Shown in pieces: positions 1-6,705 of a DNA stretch of 64,000 nucleotides. The first letter of the stretch is position 1. Each line of letters opens with the position of its first letter. Source of the stretch: Rhodospirillum sp. GTDB lineage: Bacteria > Pseudomonadota > Alphaproteobacteria > Dongiales > Dongiaceae. The notes below the pieces were generated by a model, which made no database searches, had not been told where the DNA came from, and was given only the letters and a program-made list of their open reading frames with translations. A program made the position numbers and the translations under genes. Location: positions 36,078-100,077 of the forward strand of contig PNKY01000017.1 of NCBI GenBank assembly GCA_013822765.1, in the 5' to 3' direction.

Positions 1-43
1 GGTAAGGACGGGGTCGGAAGTTCAATCCTTCTCGGCAGCACCA
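1..43 (+). tRNA. tRNA-Thr(GGT), 3' part only (gene starts before the window)
   Basis: The first bases read as anticodon GGT, the AA that follows it, the 3' anticodon stem, a short variable loop, a T arm with loop TTCAATC closed by GGAAG/CTTCT, then the acceptor 3' strand CGGCAGC, discriminator A and an encoded CCA at 41-43. The GGTAAGG context fits tRNA-Thr(GGT). The 5' half lies outside the window, so acceptor and D-arm pairing cannot be checked. A second partial copy of this 3' end is at 6480-6514, which suggests this gene was an integration target. Confidence 0.75.
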
Positions 44-83
44 CCTTTCCTATTGATCCGAAAGGAAAAATGGCACGGATTAA

Positions 84-254
84 TTTCCGGCCATTTCGAC
101 CAACAATCAGTTAACAATCACGGCCGTGCGGGACGCGCTGTATTCGCGCCTTCCGCTGTTCCTCGCCAAGGCAATCCTGGAGCGGGTGCGGCTGACCAAG
201 TGGCGCATCAGCAAGGATCCGCCTGACGCACCGCATTCGACGCCGGGTGAGTGA
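84..254 (+). pseudogene. Short open frame without a clear start, probably a gene remnant
   Basis: An open frame runs from just after a TAA at 81-83 to the TGA at 252-254. From the GTG at 126 it reads as an amphipathic, Arg/Leu-rich peptide of about 42 residues (VRDALYSRLPLFLAKAILER near its start). No good ribosome binding site is seen. Its stop overlaps the GTG at 251 of the next small frame (GTGA). It may be the tail of a gene cut by insertion next to the tRNA. The function is not recognised. Confidence 0.25.
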
Positions 255-469
255 CGCATACCGAGAAGAGATTCGCGAATCTCGGCTCGCGCAAGGTCGT
301 CCTCATTCACTGTGTCTGCGGGAGGGATCGCGTGCTAATCCCGATTACGCTGCTGTCAGACGGCAAGGTGAAGGGGAACACCACAATTCGCTGTTTGAAA
401 AAGCGGCGCCGGTGGCGCAGCTGTAGACAGCGACCGGCTCACGTGTGGATCGACAAGTGGAAGGATTGA
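251..469 (+). CDS. Small zinc-ribbon-like hypothetical protein, degenerate
   Basis: A 72-residue frame starting at GTG 251, overlapping the previous stop by GTGA. It has an HCVCG element near residues 20-24 and a basic stretch (TIRCLKKRRRWRSC) followed by RPAHVWIDKW. This resembles small rhizobial zinc-ribbon proteins that carry CxxCG and CxxCG knuckles, but here the second knuckle has only one clear cysteine, so metal binding may be lost. It lies in a low-density segment next to the tRNA. Family assignment rests on pattern memory only. Confidence 0.4.
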   Translation: MTHTEKRFANLGSRKVVLIHCVCGRDRVLIPITLLSDGKVKGNTTIRCLKKRRRWRSCRQRPAHVWIDKWKD

Positions 470-687
470 TCCCGGATCCACTGGAAACTTGGTATCGCTT
501 CCTGAAATATCCCCGATGCCTGCGGCCTGGAATGGATGCACACTATGACGCGATATCGTTTCGATCCTCTCGATTCAATAGGCAAAAGACTCTGATAAGA
601 GATTTATAGAGTGCGACGATAGAGACGCAGCCATTGACGAAGCTGGACCGTCATAGCACGTATCGCATTATGAAAAAGGTCTTGTCG

Positions 688-1479
688 ATGCATCCGCTGA
701 GAGCGGGCCTCTCCATGCTCGCCAACCGCTTGCGGAGACGGGCTCCTGTTATTCATCTCTACTGCCTCTGCTGGAACGAGGAACGCATGCTGCCGTTCTT
801 CTTTCGGCACTACGATCCTCTCATCACGCGCTATTTCGTGTTTGACAATGGCTCGACAGACGGATCGCTGGCCATTCTCGCGGCCCATCCGAAAGTGACA
901 GTGCGTCATTTCGGAACTGAAGACGGGTCGCTGATCGGAGCGGCGCCCGCATTTTACGAAACCGTTTGGCATCCCAGCCGCGGCGTTGCCGACTGGGTGA
1001 TCATCGTCGACATCGACGAACATCTGCACCACCCTGAAGGTCTGCAGTATTTCACCGCCTGCTGGCGGAGCGGCGTCACCGTTATTCCAGCCGAGGGATA
1101 TGAGATGGTTGCAGCGGCGTTTCCCGATGCCGGCATTCAGCTCTCCACCACTATCCGCAGCGGCGTTCGAAAGCAGCTCATGGACAAAGTTTGTGTATTT
1201 CGACCTGACGCGATTAGGCGGATCGGCTTCGAGGTCGGCAGGCATAAGGCCGCGCCACGCGGTCGCGTTGTTTTGCCACCGCACCTTGCATTGAAACTGC
1301 TGCACTACAAATTTCTCAGCGAATCCTACGTCATCGCCCGATTTGCCGAGATGCGCGATCGGATTCCCGCAGCCGAACGGGACCGCGGCTGGGCTCGGCA
1401 TTATTTTAAGGATCCGGAGCAAATTGCCGCGGCTCATCGGAAGCTGATGGCAATGGCAAAGCCGGTCGAGAGCTTGTAG
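688..1479 (+). CDS. Glycosyltransferase family 2-like protein
   Basis: Likely transfers a sugar from a nucleotide-sugar donor to a cell-surface glycan or small acceptor in the cytoplasm. The order of motifs is that of the GT-A 'Glyco_tranf_2_4' group: an N-terminal beta strand with CLCWNEERMLPFF, then FDNGSTDGS (nucleotide binding), then the DxD-like VDIDEH, then a basic C-terminal half. There is no membrane segment. ATG 688 is preferred because AAAAAGG lies 9 bases upstream; ATG 670 and TTG 634 are in-frame alternatives that lack a good ribosome site. Two tailoring genes follow on the same strand, suggesting one glycan or metabolite pathway. The acceptor is unknown. Confidence 0.8.
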   Translation: MHPLRAGLSMLANRLRRRAPVIHLYCLCWNEERMLPFFFRHYDPLITRYFVFDNGSTDGSLAILAAHPKVTVRHFGTEDGSLIGAAPAFYETVWHPSRGVADWVIIVDIDEHLHHPEGLQYFTACWRSGVTVIPAEGYEMVAAAFPDAGIQLSTTIRSGVRKQLMDKVCVFRPDAIRRIGFEVGRHKAAPRGRVVLPPHLALKLLHYKFLSESYVIARFAEMRDRIPAAERDRGWARHYFKDPEQIAAAHRKLMAMAKPVESL

Positions 1480-1496
1480 GATCGGATACGGGGAAC

Positions 1497-1712
1497 ATGA
1501 CACGAATGGTCGAGCGAGCTCGGGGCGCCATCTTCGCGCAAATGGCTTGGCCGTCGCGCGGAAGCGCTGCCGCAAAATCTTGGCACTTTCCGGCCACCCA
1601 ACCTGGTGGACGAACCTGTAAGCCGGCGACGCCTGACGGCGTACGGATCGAGGCGATGCACAACGAAATCGACCGGCAGCGATGCCGGCTTGCTACGGTT
1701 GAATTCCTGTGA
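1497..1712 (+). CDS. Possible small protein between glycosyltransferase and acetyltransferase genes
   Basis: A 71-residue frame starting at ATG 1497 with GGGGAAC just upstream. Its stop (1710-1712) overlaps the GTG/ATG start region of the acetyltransferase gene, as in translational coupling. The peptide is basic and low in recognisable motifs, so it could equally be an untranslated spacer that happens to be open. I do not recognise it. Confidence 0.2.
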   Translation: MTRMVERARGAIFAQMAWPSRGSAAAKSWHFPATQPGGRTCKPATPDGVRIEAMHNEIDRQRCRLATVEFL

Positions 1713-2392
1713 TGGCGATACCTCAAATCACTCTCTATGGCGCATCCGGGCATTCCAATGCACTCAGACATTCCTTGGAACAGCATGATGTCGCTCGTGT
1801 CGTTGCCTTCATCGACGACTTTCGCGGCGACCAAGGGCACGTTATCGACGGAAGGCCAGTCGTTTCGTTCGAGACTTGGCGCAGGGACTTTCGCGAGCGA
1901 CCATGTCTTGTCGCGGTCGCCAATACCGCGATCAAGCGCATGCTGGTGGGGCGCGTGTCGGCGGCCGGCGGAACGTTTTGCACCCTCTACGACGCGCCAG
2001 GCAGCACGCCGGCGAAGGCGACGATCGGGGTCGGCAGCTTCGTCGTGCCACCGGTCTATGTGGGACCTAATACCACCGCAGGTGATCACGTCGTCATCAT
2101 GCCAATGACGAGCATCGGCCACGATGTCAGGATCGGCGACTACTGCACAATCTGTCCATCCTCTACTATCGGGGGAAATGTCGACATCGAAAGCGCCGCG
2201 TTCATCGGCGCCGGCAGCACGATCATCAACGGCAAGGCCGGAAAACCTCTGGTCATTGGCGCAAGCGCGACAATTGCTGTCGGCGCGGTTGTGACGAAAT
2301 CCGTCCTTCCCGGTGCCACGGTGATGGGCAACCCGGCGCGCCCGCTTCGGGAACTGGCGGCAAACCTGCGCAGCGGCCGGTGTGAGAAATGA
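1712..2392 (+). CDS. PglD/NeuD-like sugar O- or N-acetyltransferase
   Basis: Predicted acyltransferase of the sialic-acid/bacillosamine (NeuD/PglD) type, 226 residues. The N-terminal part (about 1-85) is a small Rossmann-like domain beginning ITLYGASGHSNALRHS, where the family binds the nucleotide sugar. Residues from about 90 on form a left-handed beta-helix of hexapeptide repeats (GVGSFVVPPVYVGPNT, later VGAVVTKSVLPGATVMGNPA). The GNPA ending is typical. GTG 1709 directly before ATG 1712 is an alternative start. It lies between a glycosyltransferase and an oxygenase gene and probably acetylates the same glycan or amino sugar. Confidence 0.8.
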   Translation: MAIPQITLYGASGHSNALRHSLEQHDVARVVAFIDDFRGDQGHVIDGRPVVSFETWRRDFRERPCLVAVANTAIKRMLVGRVSAAGGTFCTLYDAPGSTPAKATIGVGSFVVPPVYVGPNTTAGDHVVIMPMTSIGHDVRIGDYCTICPSSTIGGNVDIESAAFIGAGSTIINGKAGKPLVIGASATIAVGAVVTKSVLPGATVMGNPARPLRELAANLRSGRCEK

Positions 2393-2435
2393 TGGTAAGA
2401 TTCAGCCCGCGGTCCGATTGCGGTATGTCGGGAAC

Positions 2436-3473
2436 ATGTCACTTGAGAATATGACCAGGGGATTCGTCACGGCAGAACAGGTACAGGCCTTTCATAAGGA
2501 CGGCGCGGTGGTCGTGCCCGGACTGTTCGCCGATCGGGTGGAGGCGATCCGCGCGGGAATCGAGCGCTCGATGCGCGAGCCTGGCCTATACGCTTCGGAC
2601 TATCAGCGACCAGGGGGGGTCGGTCGATTCTTCAACGACTTTCATTGCTGGGCCCGAATCCCTGAATTCTTCGAGCTGGTTCGGACGTCGCCGGCCGCCG
2701 CCGCCGCGGCGGCCTTGATGCGGTCGAGAACGAGCCAGCTTTTCCATGATCATATTCTGGTAAAGGAACCAGGGACTGCGATGTCGACGCCCTGGCACCA
2801 GGACGCGGCATATTTTTTTGTCGAGGGTGAGCAAACCGTGAACATATGGGTGCCACTCGACCCTGTGGACGTGGCGACCCTACGATTTGTGGCCGGTTCG
2901 CACCTATGGCCCAAGCTGGTGCAGCCGGTAAGATGGCAATCGGAGGAAATCCTCTATCCCGGCAACGACGACTACATCCCGATGCCGAATGTTGACGCTG
3001 AGCCCGAGCGTTATCGTGTGCTCGAATGGCCGATGCAGCCCGGCGATGCCGTGGCGTTCCACTTCCGCACCTTGCATAGCGCGCGCGGCCATCCGGCGAA
3101 GGTCCGCAGGCGTGCTTTCGCGGTGCGGTTTGTCGGCGACGATGCGCGTTATGGCGTGCGATCAGGCGTTACTGTGCCACCGTTTCCCGACCATCGCATG
3201 AAGCCGGGCCAGCGCTTGCGCGAGGATTGGTTTCCGGTGATGTGGAATGGAAGGTGGACGTTCGCAACTGACGCAGAGGCGGCGGGTCTCAAGACTGTTG
3301 CTGCTGAAGTCACGAAACGGCTCAATATGCCGCCTGCAGCGAACGGAGAGGCCGGCCGCGCGTCACCAGCCAGCGTAGCCGATCGAAAGTCGGCGAGAAC
3401 GCGGCCACGCGGTGCCGCCGGCCTTTGGTCGAAAATTCGAAAAATGCAACGCAAGTTCAGCCGTGCCCGCTGA
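2436..3473 (+). CDS. Phytanoyl-CoA dioxygenase (PhyH) family oxygenase
   Basis: A predicted Fe(II)/2-oxoglutarate-dependent oxygenase of the PhyH fold. The metal-binding facial triad is visible: HQD in TPWHQDAAYF (about residues 117-126) and the distal His in RTLHSARGH. NIWVPLDPVD and RFVAGSH, typical of the family, lie between them. About 45 residues at the C terminus are Ala/Arg-rich and outside the domain. ATG 2436 is chosen for the GGGA just upstream; GTG 2382 is an earlier in-frame start. The substrate is not known; members hydroxylate fatty acyl, amino-acid and natural-product substrates. Co-directional with the preceding glycan-type genes. Confidence 0.8.
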   Translation: MSLENMTRGFVTAEQVQAFHKDGAVVVPGLFADRVEAIRAGIERSMREPGLYASDYQRPGGVGRFFNDFHCWARIPEFFELVRTSPAAAAAAALMRSRTSQLFHDHILVKEPGTAMSTPWHQDAAYFFVEGEQTVNIWVPLDPVDVATLRFVAGSHLWPKLVQPVRWQSEEILYPGNDDYIPMPNVDAEPERYRVLEWPMQPGDAVAFHFRTLHSARGHPAKVRRRAFAVRFVGDDARYGVRSGVTVPPFPDHRMKPGQRLREDWFPVMWNGRWTFATDAEAAGLKTVAAEVTKRLNMPPAANGEAGRASPASVADRKSARTRPRGAAGLWSKIRKMQRKFSRAR

Positions 3474-3488
3474 ACTGCTGGAGATAAC

Positions 3489-3704
3489 ATGACGAATGAC
3501 CAGAGCCATCCGGTGAACCGCCGCAATCTACTACGCTGGCTGGGAGCCGCCGCGCTGATCGCCCCTGCTGCGCTTTCCGCATGCGCGCATTCGACTCCAC
3601 CCCGACAGGTCAAGCGGTCACGCAGCCACATTACCGCCAAGGACCGGAAGAATGGGGGAAATGGTTGTTGGAATCTCTGCGACAGCGACGGCAGATACCG
3701 ATAG
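3489..3704 (+). pseudogene. Truncated Tat-type lipoprotein N terminus
   Basis: A 71-residue frame with RBS GGAG before ATG 3489. It begins with a twin-Arg-like NRRNLLRWLGAAA signal, a hydrophobic core and a lipobox ending LSAC, so the start of a Tat-exported lipoprotein is clear. After the lipobox only about 40 basic residues remain before the stop, and nothing resembles a folded domain. I read it as the 5' end of a gene whose body was deleted; a very small lipoprotein is possible. Confidence 0.5.
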
Positions 3705-4002
3705 GGACCTGCAGTGGGAAATTTGAAGAACAACCGGCGGGAGTTGCTCGTCTAAGCTGACAACGCGCGCAGTGATGAAGAAGAGCGAGTAGCCGCACTT
3801 CTTGGCGAGCTTGAAGCCTATGCTTATTGGACTGGTTGCGCTTACTTTAGACATCATCGCTGCGCCTCTCTTCCTGATGTCGTAGCCCGTAGACCTAGCC
3901 CGGAGCCTGACGTTCAGTCCTGGCGTTGGCCCTAGGTCCATCTATTTGTGACAACGGAAACTCGATCCACTCCTGGCCAGTTTGGCAGGTGTAGGGAGCG
4001 TT
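3705..4002. other. Non-coding stretch with no recognisable feature
   Basis: About 300 bases between the truncated lipoprotein and the regulator gene. Base composition is lower in GC than the flanks. Stop codons are frequent on both strands, apart from a featureless minus-strand frame at 3618-3941 with no ribosome site. It may hold the rest of the decayed lipoprotein gene and the regulator's promoter, but no clear -35/-10 pair was found. Confidence 0.4.
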
Positions 4003-5004
4003 ATGACCGCCCAGCAGTCCGTACGCGTGGCGCCGGAAGACAACATCCCGACCGAGGTGGAAGCTCGGCTCGAGCTCCAAAAGATGCTCGCGAGCAAAGA
4101 CTTTGATACCTCCACCAGGAATCGTCGATTTCTGAAGTTTGTCGTTGAGGAAACGCTCGCCGGCCGCGGTGACCGAATCAAGGCCTACAACATCGCGCTC
4201 TCTGTCTTCGATCGCTCCTCGGATTTTGACCCATTGGCGGATCCCATCGTCCGGATCGAGGCAAGCCGCCTGAGACGGTCGATCGAGCACTACTATCTCA
4301 CGGGAGGACTAGGAGACCGCGTCCGCATCACTGTGCCTAAGGGCTCCTACGTCGCCGCGTTTGCATACACCGATCCGGACGGCGCTGGCCTTCCCGTTCC
4401 AGAGGCGCTCACGCCGATCCATGTCGAAGAACTGGCCGTGGAAGCCATCGCGGCGACTGTCGTGCCTGTCATCGAGCCCCGTAAGCCGATCTGGAGCCGG
4501 ATCGGGCTCATTGGGCTGGCTGCTATTGGGGTTGCCATCGTAGCAGCGGTTTCGACCACGCTCGCATTCGCCCCATCGCAGATTCAATCGGCACCGCCCG
4601 CAGCACATGAGCCCGCAATTCTCGTGCTGCCATTCGACTATGTCGGCTCCGAGGTCGGGCAGGCAGGCATGGCGCGAGTATTCACAACGGAGATCATCGT
4701 CAATTTGACCCAGTCGCGGTCACTCGCGGTCTTCGGAACCGAACCAGTCATCAAAGCCGAGCAATCGCCCGCCATCGGCGTCGACTACAGGTTCTCCGGC
4801 TCGGTCGCTCAATTCTCGAATGTCGTGACGGCCATTGCCCTGCTATCGGACGCCACTACCGGCCAAGTGGTGTGGTCGTGGCGCACCGAGCGGCCGGTCG
4901 GCGCTGCAGGACCCATGGCAGCACAATCGGCGATCGCCAAGGAAGCCGCCGTGGCACTCTCGCAAAGCCTCGTACATCTCCGCACCGCATCGAAGCAGAA
5001 CTAG
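4003..5004 (+). CDS. CadC-like membrane-anchored winged-helix regulator, short form
   Basis: 333 residues. The N-terminal half (about 10-115) matches the DNA-binding-like domain of rhizobial 'adenylate cyclase/TPR' regulators: LQKMLASKDFDTSTRNRRFL and IVRIEASRLRRSIEHYY, ending VPKGSYV. One transmembrane segment follows near 165-185 (IGLIGLAAIGVAIVAAV). The outer part (about 200-330) has the AILVLPF...TTEIIVNLTQ...VDYRFSGSV pattern that assembles TolB-like domains. The usual C-terminal TPR region is missing. ATG 4003 is preferred over TTG 3982 because of GGGAG upstream. It probably regulates a nearby gene; target and signal are unknown. Confidence 0.65.
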   Translation: MTAQQSVRVAPEDNIPTEVEARLELQKMLASKDFDTSTRNRRFLKFVVEETLAGRGDRIKAYNIALSVFDRSSDFDPLADPIVRIEASRLRRSIEHYYLTGGLGDRVRITVPKGSYVAAFAYTDPDGAGLPVPEALTPIHVEELAVEAIAATVVPVIEPRKPIWSRIGLIGLAAIGVAIVAAVSTTLAFAPSQIQSAPPAAHEPAILVLPFDYVGSEVGQAGMARVFTTEIIVNLTQSRSLAVFGTEPVIKAEQSPAIGVDYRFSGSVAQFSNVVTAIALLSDATTGQVVWSWRTERPVGAAGPMAAQSAIAKEAAVALSQSLVHLRTASKQN

Positions 5005-5158
5005 CGATCAACCTCGCCATCCGGTATGCCATACTCGTCAAAGGACTAGCATTCGCGGAGGGGGTGGTTTCGTACTGGACCGCACGCTTGAAATTTCAAA
5101 CCGGACTATTATCGTTCACGGCCGACTTAGCGTTTGTACTCGCAACGTCGAGGCGATC

Positions 5159-5392
5159 ATGGGCCGCTATTCCAGGAACGAGGTCTGCCCAAAGTGCCGG
5201 GCCGTATATGAAGTAATCATCAAGCAACCCCGGCCGCCCGTTCAAGACTACTTCGATTGCGTCGTCTGCGGTTGTCGGCTGTGGGTCTGGCAGCCGTCGC
5301 ATTACCCGGAATTTCATTTCATCAAGAGCGGCCAGAAACCGCCCAATGGCGAACCAATCCCAGCAACCCCAGCGAGTTCGCCAAATTCATGA
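5159..5392 (+). CDS. Small zinc-binding hypothetical protein
   Basis: 77 residues from ATG 5159 with GAGG 6 bases upstream. It carries two cysteine pairs, CPKC near residue 10 and CVVCGC near residue 37, spaced as in a treble-clef or rubredoxin-like zinc site, then WVWQPSHYPEF and a Pro/Asn-rich tail. The frame is open far upstream (to 4835), but that part lies across the 3' end of the regulator gene and is not coding-like. Function not recognised. Confidence 0.55.
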   Translation: MGRYSRNEVCPKCRAVYEVIIKQPRPPVQDYFDCVVCGCRLWVWQPSHYPEFHFIKSGQKPPNGEPIPATPASSPNS

Positions 5393-5660
5393 CGGATCTG
5401 GCGACCAATGAAGCCTCCGGAGCCTTGACTCACGCCAGAGTCTCTTGCTGGAATTTTCCATCCGCCACGGCGTTGGAGATTCGATCGCGATGTCACTACG
5501 CACCCAGGACCGGGATTGAGGATTCCACTGAAAGGGCCGATAGGCAGCAGTCTCACTTTGCTTCAATCGAACGCCTCGTCGCGAAGAGCGAAAGCGGACA
5601 CGGTGCTCCCGGTTTCGGTTTGGCGAGAGCTCAGGCTTGGCGTCTTGGCGTTGAGGTAAG

Positions 5661-5906
5661 CTAGAGGTGTAGTGTGGGATCGGGCCTATCAGGCTGCGGA
5701 AATTCTTGTAGGAGCCGAGCTTTGCTTTCCTTGAGCTGCTCGTTGCCCTGCATGAGGGCGGCGAGCTCTCGCTCAGCCAAGACAGTGTCGTCGCCATCTC
5801 GGGCCAAGCCTGCGATCAACTGACGCTGGCGCTCTATGTGACGTTCACTATCCGCGATCCGATCTGATGTCGCTCGAATGAGATGTCGCCAAGTAGCCAT
5901 TTTCAT
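5661..5906 (-). CDS. Small coiled-coil hypothetical protein
   Basis: 81 residues starting MKMATWRHL, almost wholly helical with heptad-like charge spacing (ERHIERQRQLIAGLA, AERELAALMQGNEQL). It resembles short helical proteins common in Bradyrhizobium genomes, often beside mobile DNA. A further in-frame GTG at 5975 would add about 23 Gly-rich residues with no ribosome site. Function unknown. Confidence 0.4.
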   Translation of the reverse strand: MKMATWRHLIRATSDRIADSERHIERQRQLIAGLARDGDDTVLAERELAALMQGNEQLKESKARLLQEFPQPDRPDPTLHL

Positions 5907-6119
5907 GGAGCCGGAAACGCCATACGGTCCAAGTTGGTTCCCAGGAATTTCGAATCCGCCGCCAACCGCACTCACGATCTATCCAATCGTATAGGGTAGA
6001 CTTGTGGGCGGCGGCGAATCGTTCAAAAAGGATTGGCGACAGTGCGGCTGGACACAGCCAGCGATATGTTAAGATCACCGGGTCAGAGAACGGGCCGAAC
6101 GCTGGCGCGGAAATCGTGA

Positions 6120-6254
6120 GGGGGGCATCCGGAACAGGCCTCCGCGCAATTTCTGAAGCTGCTCGACATTGCGGAGCGCCAGAAGCACGTCATCGAACAG
6201 TGGCGCCGGGCACAAGCGCTAGGGCCAACGGATGATCAATTGTGGGGAAGCTGA
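6120..6254 (+). pseudogene. Gene fragment without a start codon
   Basis: From just after a TGA at 6117-6119 the frame reads HPEQASAQFLKLLDIAERQK, then VIEQWRRAQALGPTDDQLWG and stops at 6252-6254. Composition is like a real helical protein, but there is no ATG, GTG or TTG at its head and no ribosome site, so it looks like the 3' remnant of a gene. The rest of 5393-6479 holds no other convincing coding sequence. Confidence 0.3.
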
Positions 6255-6479
6255 GTTGGAAAAATCAGCGGCCGAACTTCATGGCCTAATGCTCGCAGGT
6301 GTGACCGTCGATCAATTCCAAGAGTTTAGCGAAGCCCCTGGCATTCAAGGCGAAGGGCCAAACAGGCTGATCGCTAAGGGCAAGAGTTGGCAAGACCGCC
6401 TGATTATCAGCCCTTTATCGCGTCTTACGGAAGGTTAAGGATGCGTAGGAATATTGGTGGGATGGGCCGGCACAGTATT

Positions 6480-6514
6480 GGCAAGGACGAGTTCAATCCT
6501 TCTCGGCGGCACCA
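6480..6514 (+). repeat. Degraded copy of the tRNA-Thr 3' end (possible att site)
   Basis: This segment repeats the tRNA 3' end seen at 1-43: GGCAAGGAC aligns to the anticodon-stem part, and GTTCAATCCTTCTCGGC (6491-6507) is identical to 20-36, followed by RGCACCA. About 14 bases of the variable-loop region are missing, and no tRNA body lies upstream, so it is not a functional tRNA. Similarity continues a little past the CCA. A short CCCG/CGGG hairpin and TTTTT (6527-6547) follow, like a displaced tRNA terminator. This arrangement is what tRNA-targeted integration leaves behind. Confidence 0.65.
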
Positions 6515-6590
6515 TCCTTCCATTGGCCCGTAGCCTCGCGGGATTTTTCTTGCGCTCGCACAGCTAATCCGGGAACGCGCGGCCTCTTAG

Positions 6591-6685
6591 CGGTGTTGAC
6601 CAATATTACGGCTGTTACGGCCCGCGCATTGCGCGCGCACCGGCGTTGACCGGTATTACAGGCCCGCGCGTCATGCGCCACGGAT
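6591..6685 (+). repeat. Imperfect tandem direct repeat, period 50 bp
   Basis: Two units begin at 6591 (CGGTGTTGACCAATATTAC) and 6641 (CGGCGTTGACCGGTATTAC), each followed by a CCCGCGC..GCGC palindrome-like run. The second unit abuts the start region of the asparagine-synthase-like gene and contains the TTG 6646 and ATG 6673 in-frame candidates. It may be a duplicated regulatory site; it has no recognised family. Confidence 0.5.
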
Positions 6686-6705
6686 CAAACTGGCGGATGA
6701 TCCAA

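Noticed and set aside
44..75. Hairpin CCTTTC...GAAAGG just after the left tRNA end as a terminator
   Set aside because: It is followed by A residues, not T, on the tRNA strand, so it cannot be a Rho-independent terminator for the tRNA.
4835..5158. N-terminal extension of the small zinc protein
   Set aside because: It lies over the end of the regulator gene in another frame, is Arg/Pro-rich and has no ribosome site, whereas ATG 5159 has one.
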